From NCBI GenBank assembly GCA_030690245.1, contig JAUYGW010000331.1:1-7027 (forward strand): a DNA stretch of 7,027 nt, read 5' to 3'. A program made the translations under genes and the position numbers. Positions 1-6,262 of the stretch are shown here, one piece after another. Source of the DNA: Gallionella sp. Lineage in GTDB: Bacteria; Pseudomonadota; Gammaproteobacteria; Burkholderiales; Gallionellaceae. The notes beneath the pieces were generated by a model that saw nothing but the letters and a program-made list of their open reading frames with translations, was not told where the DNA came from and ran no database searches. Position 1 is the stretch's first letter, and each line of letters begins with the position of its first letter.

Positions 1-1044
1 CGCGGCATTATACGCGACGTAACCCGCATTCGATTTCGGCGCGCAGGCCATATACATCACCGCCTGCGCCAGAGCCAGCTCGCCTTCCGGCGACCCTAAA
101 CGCTCATAGGTTTGCGCGGCATCCTGCGTGAGCTGGATCGCGCGCGGGTCGGCCAGGCCGATGTCTTCCCATGCCATGCGCACGATGCGCCGCGCCAGAT
201 AGCGCGGATCCGCGCCGCCGTCCAGCATGCGCACCAGCCAGTACAGCGCGGCATCCGGGCTGGAGCCGCGCACCGATTTGTGCAGCGCGGAAATCTGATC
301 GTAGAACGCCTCGCCGCCCTTGTCGAAACGGCGCAGATTCTGCGCCAGCGTGTTGTCGAGAAACGCAGCGTCGATGTTGCTCACGCCGGCAGTTTGCGCG
401 GCGGTTTGTAACTGCTCCAGCACGTTGAGCAGGCGGCGCGCGTCGCCGTCTGCGTAACCGATGATGCGCTCGCGCGCATCGTCATCGAACTGCAAATTTT
501 CCAATGCAGCCTGCCGCGCACGCTCGAACAACTGCTCCAGTTCTTCGGCAGACAACGCATGCAGCACATACACCTGCGCGCGCGACAGCAGCGCATTGTT
601 CACTTCAAACGACGGATTCTCGGTGGTCGCGCCGATGAACGTCACCAAGCCCTGCTCGACGAACGGCAGGAAGGCGTCCTGTTGCGACTTGTTGAAGCGG
701 TGCACTTCGTCGACGAACAGGATGGTATGGCGGCCGCGCTGTTGCAGCACCTGCTGCGCCTGCGCGATGGCCTCGCGGATGTCCTTCACGCCGGACAGCA
801 CCGCCGACAGCGGCACGAACTCGGCATCGAAGGCCTGCGCCATGAGTCTTGCAAGGGTGGTCTTGCCCACGCCCGGCGGCCCCCACAGAATCATCGAATG
901 CAGCTTGCCGGACTGGAACGCCAGACGCAGCGGCCTGCCCTCGCCCAACAGATGAGACTGGCCGATGACCTCGTCGATATGCTTGGGGCGCAGGCGTTCC
1001 GCCAGCGGCGCGTCGGGTGCGTTAGTTGAAAACAGGTCAGCCAT
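1..1044 (-). CDS. rarA: Replication-associated recombination protein A (RarA/MgsA), 3' end cut by window edge
   Basis: The minus strand reads open from an ATG at 1044 to the window edge, giving 348 residues of a family usually about 430-450 long, so roughly the last fifth is outside. It begins MADLFSTNAPDAPLAERLRP. Visible AAA+ motifs are Walker A GPPGVGKTT (55-63), Walker B ILFVDEVHRF (108-117), sensor 1 GATTENPS (138-145) and a likely arginine finger in SALLSR (150-155). The later stretch, including DGDARR and the MLDGGADPRYLARRIVR region, matches the sensor 2 and C-terminal oligomerisation part of RarA/MgsA/WRNIP1. Family members are tetrameric ATPases acting at stalled or gapped replication forks. 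In many proteobacteria rarA directly follows lolA; here a RAYT/REP element lies between. I see no good Shine-Dalgarno before the ATG (upstream sequence is ACTCGCCGCATT), so the start rests on homology and on coupling to the preceding stop 12 nt away. Confidence 0.96.
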   Translation of the reverse strand, partial: MADLFSTNAPDAPLAERLRPKHIDEVIGQSHLLGEGRPLRLAFQSGKLHSMILWGPPGVGKTTLARLMAQAFDAEFVPLSAVLSGVKDIREAIAQAQQVLQQRGRHTILFVDEVHRFNKSQQDAFLPFVEQGLVTFIGATTENPSFEVNNALLSRAQVYVLHALSAEELEQLFERARQAALENLQFDDDARERIIGYADGDARRLLNVLEQLQTAAQTAGVSNIDAAFLDNTLAQNLRRFDKGGEAFYDQISALHKSVRGSSPDAALYWLVRMLDGGADPRYLARRIVRMAWEDIGLADPRAIQLTQDAAQTYERLGSPEGELALAQAVMYMACAPKSNAGYVAYNAA

Positions 1045-1056
1045 AATGCGGCGAGT

Positions 1057-1713
1057 TTATCTCATGGGAGCGCCGACGTCCCCGTCGGCATTTTTGGTTG
1101 CATTGCCATTATTTTCAAACGGGGACGTCGGCGCTCCCACTGTTGGCGCTTTCACTATCGACGTTTCAAATCTCGCGCTTGAATGCTGCCATTCGCATTC
1201 ATTTTGCACCAGCCCTGCCTTTACCGGATTGTTGTGTATGTACGCAACCACCGCCGCAAGATGGTGATCGTCACGGACATAACGGTCAAAATAATCGCGC
1301 ATCCACACCGTACCGGTGCGCCCGAGATGCCGGTTGATTAACCTGGCAGTGAACGATTTCCAGCCCTGTACCACCCTGGACAACGGATAGCTTTCACGAG
1401 TCTCGACCAATACATGCACATGGTTGGGCATCACGCACCATGCCAACAGGCGGTAATATTGCCCATCGCCATGCAGCAACGCACCCTCGACAATATCCGC
1501 AACGGCAGGCTGTTTCAGCCAGCATGCCCCGTGCCCGGCATCAAGCAAATTTTCGATCCGACCGAGTTTTTCCACATCACTGCCAGCTTCTTGCAACAGG
1601 CGATCCAGCACACTGGCCGGAAGCGAATCGGCAAGCCGGAACGTGATGGCCTGAAGCAGACCGGGCGTATCGCAATGGGGCAAATAGCCACGGCTGTGCC
1701 AGAATTTATGCAT
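1057..1713 (-). CDS. REP-associated tyrosine transposase (RAYT, Y1/HUH family)
   Basis: This 218-residue protein has the Y1-transposase (IS200-like) fold signature. The N-terminal RGYLPHCDTPGLLQAITFRL (8-27) is typical of RAYTs. The metal-binding HUH motif is H98-V-H100 in WCVMPNHVHVLVE. The YFDRYVRDD segment (141-149) and YIHNNPVKAGLV (158-169) form the conserved C-terminal part; the nucleophilic tyrosine should be Y141, Y145 or Y158, which I cannot settle by eye. RAYTs are single-copy domesticated relatives of IS200/IS605 TnpA that bind and cut REP hairpins as single-stranded DNA. REP pairs lie at both ends of this gene, as expected. The frame is intact, so the enzyme may be active. About residues 192-216 are translated from REP DNA and are unlikely to belong to the catalytic fold. 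The start at 1713 fits the family N-terminus, but its upstream GATAAAAC is a poor ribosome site. Confidence 0.93.
   Translation of the reverse strand: MHKFWHSRGYLPHCDTPGLLQAITFRLADSLPASVLDRLLQEAGSDVEKLGRIENLLDAGHGACWLKQPAVADIVEGALLHGDGQYYRLLAWCVMPNHVHVLVETRESYPLSRVVQGWKSFTARLINRHLGRTGTVWMRDYFDRYVRDDHHLAAVVAYIHNNPVKAGLVQNECEWQHSSARFETSIVKAPTVGAPTSPFENNGNATKNADGDVGAPMR
1066..1138. repeat. REP pair (BIME-like) at the 3' end of the RAYT gene
   Basis: REP-1 (1066-1089) reads GGGAGC followed by stem GCCGACG, loop TCCC, stem CGTCGGC. The facing REP-2 (1115-1138, minus) keeps the tag and first stem arm but its second arm has decayed to CGTTTGA. Positions 1066-1085 and 1119-1138 are a perfect 20-bp inverted repeat with a 33-bp spacer. 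The GGAG tetranucleotide at the foot of the stem is the mark TnpA-REP proteins recognise in E. coli and Pseudomonas. The module is inside the RAYT reading frame and encodes its C-terminal tail. Confidence 0.9.
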
Positions 1714-1721
1714 GTTTTATC

Positions 1722-1794
1722 GGGAGCGCCGACGTCCACGTCGGCAAATGATGGTAATGCAACCGAAGATGCCGACGGGGACGTCGGCGCTCCC
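1722..1794. repeat. REP pair (BIME-like) upstream of the RAYT start
   Basis: REP-3 (1722-1745, plus) is GGGAGC plus stem GCCGACG, loop TCCA, stem CGTCGGC. REP-4 (1771-1794, minus) is identical over its 24 bases to REP-1. REP-3 and the complement of REP-4 differ at one base, so the transcript can form either two short hairpins or one long hairpin of 24 positions with a 25-base loop. The module ends 8 bp before the RAYT start codon, so it occupies the 5' leader of that gene and the 3' flank of lolA. Confidence 0.92.
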
Positions 1795-1795
1795 A

Positions 1796-1809
1796 GACAT
1801 CGGTGCTCC
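1796..1809 (-). repeat. Decayed REP half-site next to the upstream REP pair
   Basis: On the minus strand this reads GGAGCACCGATGTC, matching the REP tag and first stem arm GGAGCGCCGACGTC at 12 of 14 positions and in the same orientation as REP-4, which follows it directly. It has no matching second arm. It suggests the REP array was once longer on the lolA side. A chance match is possible. Confidence 0.45.
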
Positions 1810-1811
1810 AA

Positions 1812-1823
1812 GCAACCGGTTGC
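1812..1823. repeat. 12-bp perfect palindrome after lolA
   Basis: GCAACCGGTTGC is its own reverse complement and lies 6 bp after the lolA stop. As RNA it could form only a 4-bp stem with a CCGG loop and has no T-run, so I do not call it a terminator. It may be a leftover of the original lolA-rarA spacer. Confidence 0.35.
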
Positions 1824-1829
1824 CGCACA

Positions 1830-2450
1830 TCAGTCGCCCAGCACATCCGCGCCCTTGGGCGGCGTGAACTGGAACTGTTGCGCGGAAAATTTCGGGTTGT
1901 GTTGCATGTTTGAAAACCGCAGCACGGTCTTGTGCCCGAACGCATCGTTCAATTCCATGATGACCAGCTCGGCTTGCGCGTTGAAGGCCATGAGGATCTT
2001 TTCGAAGCTGCCGTCCTGGGCTTTGGAAATGGCTTGCAGCCAATCCAGACCATCCTGGCTGCCGCTTTCCTTGAGCGTAAAGTCGCGCTCGATTTCGTTG
2101 CTGCCGGAGAGCAGCGCGGCGGGGCTGCTGCCCAGTGCCGCGTCCAGCTTCTTGACCGTCACCTGGTTCAGATCCACGTCATACAGCCAGAATTTCTGGC
2201 CGTCGCCGACGATGATCTGTTCGTAGGGTTTTTGATAGGTCCAGCGGAATTTGCCGGGGCGCTGGAACTGCATGATGCCGGAGGCGCTCTGGATGCGTTT
2301 GCCGTTCTGGTCCAGCACCACCTGCGTGAAATTTGCCTGCGCGGAATGCGTCGCGGCGACAAATTCCTTCAGCTTGGCGATGCCTCCGGCATGTGCGGAG
2401 AGCGGCGCGAGACACAACATTAAAACGGCAAATATATATTTCATCATCAT
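1830..2450 (-). CDS. lolA: Outer-membrane lipoprotein carrier protein LolA
   Basis: LolA is the periplasmic chaperone that takes lipoproteins from the LolCDE ABC transporter and passes them to LolB at the outer membrane. The product has a Sec signal peptide (MKYIFAVLMLCLAPLSAHA, cleavage likely after AHA) without a lipobox. Mature-domain hallmarks, numbered from MKYIF, are FQRPGKFRW (60-68), a VGDGQKFWLYDVDLNQV stretch (about 79-95), SPAALLSGS (107-115) and the C-terminal FTPPKGADVLGD. Length is about 204 residues, normal for the family. Three in-frame ATGs occur in a row at 2450, 2447 and 2444; an AGAGA just upstream lies 7 nt from the third but only 1 nt from the first, so translation probably starts at 2444. 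The gene follows ftsK after an 87-bp repeat-filled gap and is probably co-transcribed with it. Confidence 0.96.
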   Translation of the reverse strand: MMMKYIFAVLMLCLAPLSAHAGGIAKLKEFVAATHSAQANFTQVVLDQNGKRIQSASGIMQFQRPGKFRWTYQKPYEQIIVGDGQKFWLYDVDLNQVTVKKLDAALGSSPAALLSGSNEIERDFTLKESGSQDGLDWLQAISKAQDGSFEKILMAFNAQAELVIMELNDAFGHKTVLRFSNMQHNPKFSAQQFQFTPPKGADVLGD

Positions 2451-2461
2451 TTCTCTGTGAA

Positions 2462-2544
2462 GGATCGTGGATCAAGGAGCGAGGATTGAGGAAAACCCGC
2501 CGATCCTGCTTTTAGCTCAATCCTCAATCCACGATCCTCAATCC
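2462..2544. repeat. Facing arrays of a GGATTGA-like heptad, overlapping the ftsK stop
   Basis: On the plus strand 2462-2489 is four head-to-tail 7-mers: GGATCGT, GGATCAA, GGAGCGA, GGATTGA. On the minus strand 2544-2517 is again four: GGATTGA, GGATCGT, GGATTGA, GGATTGA. The two 28-bp arrays face each other across 27 bp. Perfect pairings include 2461-2472 with 2527-2538 (12 bp) and 2481-2490 with 2516-2525 (10 bp), so the ftsK-lolA transcript could form a nested hairpin here. The final Asp codon and TGA stop of ftsK lie inside the outermost minus-strand heptad. No poly-U follows in the transcript sense, so a simple intrinsic terminator is unlikely. Confidence 0.85.
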
Positions 2545-4805
2545 TGCCTCACAGGTGCAAGCACTTCGCGGTTGCCGTTGCTCTGCATCGCCGAAACGAT
2601 GCCTGCAGCTTCCATCTGCTCGACCAGCCGCGCCGCGCGGTTGTAGCCGATGCGCAGATGGCGTTGCACCAGAGAGATCGACGCGCGGCGATTTTTCAGG
2701 ACGATTTCCACCGCCTGGTCGTACAAGGGATCGGCTTCCGCATCCAGGCTTGGCCCGCCTTCCCCGCCTTCCTCTGCTTCTTCCAGCGAATTGAGCACGC
2801 CATCGATGTATTGCGGCATGCCCTGCGCCTTCAGGTATTCGGCGACGCGGTGCACTTCCTGGTCGGACACGAACGCGCCATGCACGCGCTGCGGGTAGCC
2901 GGTGCCGGGCGGCAGGTACAGCATGTCGCCCTGCCCGAGCAGCGCTTCCGCGCCCATCTGGTCGAGGATGGTGCGCGAGTCGATCTTGCTCGACACCTGG
3001 AACGCCACGCGCGTCGGCACGTTGGCCTTAATCAGGCCGGTGATCACGTCCACCGAGGGGCGCTGCGTGGCCAGCACCAGATGTATGCCGGAGGCGCGCG
3101 CCTTCTGTGCGAGGCGCGCGATCAGCTCCTCGATCTTCTTGCCGACCACCATCATCAGGTCGGCGAGTTCGTCGATGAACACCACGATCAGCGGCAATTC
3201 TTCGAGCGCCTCCGGGTTTTCCGGCGTGAGCGTGAACGGGTTGGTCAGCGGCTGCTCGTCCTTGATCGCCTCGCGCAGCTTCTGGTTGTAGCCGGCGATG
3301 TTGCGCACGCCGAGCGCCGACATCAGCCGGTAGCGCCGGTCCATTTCCTGCACGCACCAGTTGAGCCCGGAGGCGGCCTGGCGCATATCGGTGACCACCG
3401 GGCAGAGCAGGTGCGGAATGCCTTCATAAACGGAAAGCTCCAGCATCTTCGGATCGACCAGCAGCAGGCGCACCTGCTGCGGTGTGCTCTTGTACAGCAA
3501 GGAGAGGATCATCGCGTTGATCGCCACCGATTTACCGGAGCCGGTGGTGCCCGCGACCAGCACATGCGGCATCTTCGCGAGGTCGGCGACCACCGGCTTG
3601 CCGGCGATATCCTTGCCCATCGCGATGGTCAGCGCGGAACCCATGTCGGCATAGACCTGCGAACCGAGGATTTCAAACAGATGCACGATCTGGCGTTTCG
3701 GATTGGGCAGCTCCAGCGCCATGTAAGCCTTGCCCGGGATGGTCTCGACCAGCCGGATGCTCACCACCGACAGCGCGCGCGCGAGGTCTTTCACCAGATT
3801 GGTGATCTGGCTGCCCTTCACGCCGGTAGCCGGATCGATCTCGTAGCGCGTGATCACCGGCCCCGGATAGGCGGCGACCACTTTGACTTCCACGCCGAAA
3901 TCCCTCAGCTTGCGCTCGATCAGGCGCGAGGTGAATTCCAGCGTGTCAGGGGATACCGCCTCGACATGCTGCGCCGCCTGATCCAGCAAGTGCAGCGGCG
4001 GCAGCGGCGAATCCGGCATTTCGGCGAACAGCGGAGCTTGTTTCTCTTCGGCCACCCGCGCCGACCTGACCACCTCCATCAGCGGCATTTCGATATGGAT
4101 AGGCTGATGCTCCTCGACGCGCTTTTTTTCTTCCTCGACAACGGCGACACGCTCGGTCATCGCCTGCGCGCCGATGCGCCGATCCTGCCGGGTCTGCCAG
4201 GCCAGGCGCGCGCGCTGATAAGCAGTTTCCAGCGACGCCCCCAGCCAGTCGACGAAACGCAGCCAGGACAATCCGCTGAACAGGCTGAAGCCGGTGGCGA
4301 TCAGCGCCAGCAGCAGCAGCGTCGCGCCGGTAAAGCCGAGCAGGCGCGTCAGCGTATCGCCGACCAGCACGCCGAGCATCCCGCCGGGAACCAGCGGCAA
4401 CGCGGCTTTCAGCGTGTACAGGCGAACCGCTTCAAGCGCGCTGCTGGCCAGCAACAGCACCGCAAAGCCCGCGACCGAAGCCCTCCATGTCCGCCTGTCG
4501 AAGATGCTGTCGGCGCGCAATTCGTGATAGCCCGCCCACACGCGTTGCAGCATGAACAGCACACACCACCACGCGGAAAACCCGAACAGGTAAAACAGCA
4601 GATCGGAGAGGTGCGCGCCAAGCACCCCGCCGGGATTGGCGGTCAGCGCGCCGCTGGCGCTATGCGACCACGCCGGATCGGCGCGATCATAGCCATACAA
4701 CGCCACCGCGAAATACAGTGCGCAAGCGGCCAGCAACAGCCAGCGCGATTCGCGCAGCAGGCCGAACAATTTGCCGCCGGGCAGGGCGCTATCCGCTTCA
4801 GCCAT
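2538..4805 (-). CDS. ftsK: DNA translocase FtsK (short, four-helix form)
   Basis: FtsK anchors at the septum and pumps chromosomal DNA toward the terminus for dimer resolution and segregation. Starting at [11 protein letters not shown] the protein has 755 residues: an N-terminal membrane part with hydrophobic segments near 22-38, 68-87, 110-128 and 142-177, an acidic/charged linker (about 205-290), then the RecA-like motor. Walker A is GTTGSGKS (419-426); Walker B is [12 protein letters not shown] with D545-E546; [13 protein letters not shown] follows (578-590). The C-terminal gamma winged-helix domain (about 693-750, [20 protein letters not shown]) is the part that reads KOPS and contacts XerD in E. 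coli. An upstream in-frame ATG at 4865 would add 20 residues inside the response-regulator gene and is disfavoured. The chosen ATG overlaps that gene by 8 bp (ATGGCTGA), suggesting translational coupling; the ribosome site itself is weak. The linker is far shorter than in E. coli FtsK, as usual outside enterics. Confidence 0.97.
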   Translation of the reverse strand: MAEADSALPGGKLFGLLRESRWLLLAACALYFAVALYGYDRADPAWSHSASGALTANPGGVLGAHLSDLLFYLFGFSAWWCVLFMLQRVWAGYHELRADSIFDRRTWRASVAGFAVLLLASSALEAVRLYTLKAALPLVPGGMLGVLVGDTLTRLLGFTGATLLLLALIATGFSLFSGLSWLRFVDWLGASLETAYQRARLAWQTRQDRRIGAQAMTERVAVVEEEKKRVEEHQPIHIEMPLMEVVRSARVAEEKQAPLFAEMPDSPLPPLHLLDQAAQHVEAVSPDTLEFTSRLIERKLRDFGVEVKVVAAYPGPVITRYEIDPATGVKGSQITNLVKDLARALSVVSIRLVETIPGKAYMALELPNPKRQIVHLFEILGSQVYADMGSALTIAMGKDIAGKPVVADLAKMPHVLVAGTTGSGKSVAINAMILSLLYKSTPQQVRLLLVDPKMLELSVYEGIPHLLCPVVTDMRQAASGLNWCVQEMDRRYRLMSALGVRNIAGYNQKLREAIKDEQPLTNPFTLTPENPEALEELPLIVVFIDELADLMMVVGKKIEELIARLAQKARASGIHLVLATQRPSVDVITGLIKANVPTRVAFQVSSKIDSRTILDQMGAEALLGQGDMLYLPPGTGYPQRVHGAFVSDQEVHRVAEYLKAQGMPQYIDGVLNSLEEAEEGGEGGPSLDAEADPLYDQAVEIVLKNRRASISLVQRHLRIGYNRAARLVEQMEAAGIVSAMQSNGNREVLAPVRQD

Positions 4806-5463
4806 GAGGCGTACCGACCAGCCCAAGCTTCTCGGCCATGCGCACCGCCTCCATACGGTTGCCAACGCGCAACGTTTGATAGACCGCCGCCACGTGAATC
4901 TTGACGGTTCCTTCGGCGAGATGGATCGCCTCGGCGATCTCCTTGTTGGACAACCCCGCCGCCAGATGCGTCAACACCTGCATCTGGCGCTGGGTCAGGC
5001 CGTATTCGTTGGTATGCAAACTGCGCCGGTCGGCAACATCCGGTTCCTTTGCGACGATTTCGCCATACTGCCGCAACAATTGCGGCGGGATGTACACGCC
5101 GCCGGAAAGCACCAGGTTCAGCGCACTCAGCATCACGGCAGCGTTCGAACTCTTGCAGACAAAACCCATCGCACCGTAATTCATCACCTTTTCCATAAAG
5201 CCGCGGCCTTCTTCGCCGGAGACCACTACCACAGGGATATGCGGATAGCGCTGGTGAAAAAACCGGACGGAGACGGGGCCTTCGCTGCCGGGCATATTCA
5301 GGTCCAGCAGCGCCAGATCGAGCTCGGGGTGTTGCGTGGCAAGCTTCAGGCCGTCGGGAAAATTTGCCGCCTCCAATATCTCGACTTCTTCGGGCAATTG
5401 CTGAAGCACATAGCGCATCCCGTCGCGGAACAATGCGTGATCATCCACCAGCAGAATCTTCAT
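4798..5463 (-). CDS. NarL/LuxR-family response regulator (orphan)
   Basis: A 221-residue two-domain regulator. The receiver domain (about 1-120) shows the acidic pair D7-D8 in LLVDDH, the phospho-acceptor D54 in LLDLNMPG, the switch residue S82 in VVVVSGEE and K104 in FVCKSS. A linker leads to a LuxR-type helix-turn-helix (about 154-215): [36 protein letters not shown], split as seen at 156-191. Phosphorylation would be expected to license DNA binding. No histidine kinase is adjacent: upstream is a repeat-filled gap and then the SCO1 gene. Its stop overlaps the ftsK start, an unusual partner, so the two are probably one transcript. The start at 5463 is supported by a GGGAG site 7 nt upstream. 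The target genes and signal cannot be read from sequence. Confidence 0.94.
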   Translation of the reverse strand: MKILLVDDHALFRDGMRYVLQQLPEEVEILEAANFPDGLKLATQHPELDLALLDLNMPGSEGPVSVRFFHQRYPHIPVVVVSGEEGRGFMEKVMNYGAMGFVCKSSNAAVMLSALNLVLSGGVYIPPQLLRQYGEIVAKEPDVADRRSLHTNEYGLTQRQMQVLTHLAAGLSNKEIAEAIHLAEGTVKIHVAAVYQTLRVGNRMEAVRMAEKLGLVGTPHG

Positions 5464-5470
5464 TCACCTT

Positions 5471-5476
5471 CTCCCT
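5471..5476 (-). promoter_or_regulatory. Ribosome binding site of the response-regulator gene
   Basis: The minus strand reads AGGGAG followed by 7 nt (AAGGTGA) and ATG. It is the best Shine-Dalgarno match in the window and fixes the regulator start. I found no convincing sigma-70 promoter pair in the gap upstream; TAATCT near 5501-5506 could be a -10 box but has no matching -35. Confidence 0.65.
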
Positions 5477-5502
5477 GAACTCTGGTTTTGCTAAAAAGTA
5501 GA

Positions 5503-5639
5503 TTAGCCACGGATGAACACGGATGTTCACGGATAAAACATTGCATTACGAGGAGTTGGCATTTTACCCAAACGGTATGGGAAAAAGGGTGATGCAACCC
5601 ATTGTTCATCTGTGTCAATCCGTGTTCATCCGTGGCTAA
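5503..5639. repeat. 137-bp inverted-repeat element with decamer-array arms (MITE-like)
   Basis: Positions 5503-5524 and 5618-5639 are a perfect 22-bp inverted repeat starting TTAGCCACGGATG. Each arm continues as tandem 10-mers: CACGGATGAA, CACGGATGTT, CACGGATAAA from 5509 to 5538 on plus, and CACGGATGAA, CACGGATTGA, CACAGATGAA from 5634 back to 5605 on minus. The core adds a second inverted pair, TTGCATTAC (5541-5549) against GTGATGCAA (5589-5597), with one G-T wobble. From memory, CCGTGTTCATCCGTGGC-type sequences recur in gaps of many bacterial genomes; I cannot confirm counts here. There is no ORF inside and no clear target duplication. It fills most of the 214-bp gap between the SCO1 and regulator genes and could act as a transcript-end structure for the former. 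Confidence 0.82.
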
Positions 5640-5677
5640 CCACTGTTTTCAGATTTATTGTATCCGAATGCCCGGCA

Positions 5678-6262
5678 TCACGCCCCGCCCAGCAGCAGCC
5701 GAATATCGTCAGCCAGCCACTCGGTGCGTTGCGCAAGCGGCGCACGCAAGCGCACCTTGCCGCTGGGATCCACCAAGAATGCGCCGACACTGTGATCCAT
5801 ATTGTAGCCGGATGCGGTCGGCCGCTTCTCGTAGGCCACATAAAACGCCTTGGCTGCCTGCGCCGTGGCTTGTGCATCGCCATACAGCCCGAGGAACGAC
5901 GGATGAAAAGCGGGAACATATTGCTTCAGCATCTCCGGCTTGTCGCGCTCCGGATCGACGGTGATGAACAGCACCTGCACCTTATCGGCATCTTTCCCGA
6001 GCAGTTGCATCACCTGCGCCAGATCGGCCAGCGTGGTGACGCACACGTCCGGGCAGTGAGTGTAGCCGAAGAACAGCACCACCGTCTTGCCGCGAAAATC
6101 CGCCAGCGCGCGCGTCTTGCCATTATGGTCGGTTAAACGGAAATCCGCCTCGGTGAACATTGCGCCGATATCGCTGGCGTGGAACGGCGAAGGCAGCTTG
6201 GGTTTTTCGCAACCGGCCAGAAGTGCAACCAACAACAAGAGAAACAAATTACGCAGCCACAT
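5678..6262 (-). CDS. SCO1/SenC/PrrC-family copper chaperone lipoprotein
   Basis: SCO proteins are thioredoxin-fold copper chaperones that help build the CuA centre of cytochrome c oxidase. The copper ligands are visible: C70 and C74 in the CPDVC motif of FFGYTHCPDVC, and H157 in NMDHSVGAFLVDPSGKV. TVDPERD (101-107) is another family signature. The N-terminus MWLRNLFLLLLVALLAGC is a lipoprotein signal with lipobox LAGC, so C18 should be lipidated and the protein membrane-anchored facing the periplasm. Length is 194 residues, normal for the family. I chose the ATG at 6262 over the in-frame ATG at 6283 because GGGAAG lies 5 nt upstream and the signal peptide then starts properly. This start overlaps the end of the upstream membrane-protein gene by 14 bp, pointing to one operon and coupled translation. 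Confidence 0.95.
   Translation of the reverse strand: MWLRNLFLLLLVALLAGCEKPKLPSPFHASDIGAMFTEADFRLTDHNGKTRALADFRGKTVVLFFGYTHCPDVCVTTLADLAQVMQLLGKDADKVQVLFITVDPERDKPEMLKQYVPAFHPSFLGLYGDAQATAQAAKAFYVAYEKRPTASGYNMDHSVGAFLVDPSGKVRLRAPLAQRTEWLADDIRLLLGGA

Larger units (their letters stand above)
1066..1794 (-). mobile_element. RAYT gene bracketed by two inverted REP-pair modules (REPtron-like unit)
   Basis: A 73-bp module at 1066-1138 and a second at 1722-1794 are inverted copies of each other (my hand alignment gives 65 of 73 positions identical). They enclose most of the RAYT gene. Each module holds two facing REP sequences with the family tag GGGAGC next to a 7-bp stem. The whole 729-bp unit lies in the lolA-rarA junction, 35 bp past the lolA stop and 21 bp before the rarA start. 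RAYT-REP associations are known in E. coli and Pseudomonas, and RAYTs are usually vertically inherited with REPs moving in trans; whether this unit moved as one piece is inference. I see no clear target-site duplication. Confidence 0.8.

Noticed and set aside
1086..1118. Spacers between facing REPs considered as a CRISPR-like array
   Set aside because: The repeats are inverted, not direct, and only two units per site occur next to a RAYT; this is the REP/BIME plan.
1414..2226. 270-residue plus-strand open frame across the RAYT/lolA junction
   Set aside because: It runs antisense through RAYT, the REP pair and lolA, three unrelated pieces, with no domain; an artefact of GC-rich composition and frame-open REPs.
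4779..4786. GGGCAGGG, a match to the E. coli KOPS consensus, in the 5' end of ftsK (and another on the minus strand at 2929-2936)
   Set aside because: One match on each strand shows no orientation bias, and 8-mers of this kind are expected by chance in such GC-rich DNA.
2538..4865. Longer FtsK start at 4865
   Set aside because: It adds 20 residues inside the response-regulator gene with no family match (Trp/Arg-rich), whereas the ATG at 4805 gives a normal N-terminus and the usual short overlap.
2658..4904. Long 748-residue open frame on the plus strand opposite ftsK
   Set aside because: It mirrors the ftsK codons in a GC-rich gene, is rich in His/Gln/Arg low-complexity, and shows no recognisable domain. 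It is a shadow of ftsK.
4771..5478. 235-residue plus-strand open frame opposite the response regulator
   Set aside because: It is the complement of a clear receiver-HTH gene and has no family features of its own.
5640..5677. Possible intrinsic terminator just after the SCO1 gene
   Set aside because: No stable stem followed by a T-run is visible here; the only strong structure is the inverted-repeat element further on.
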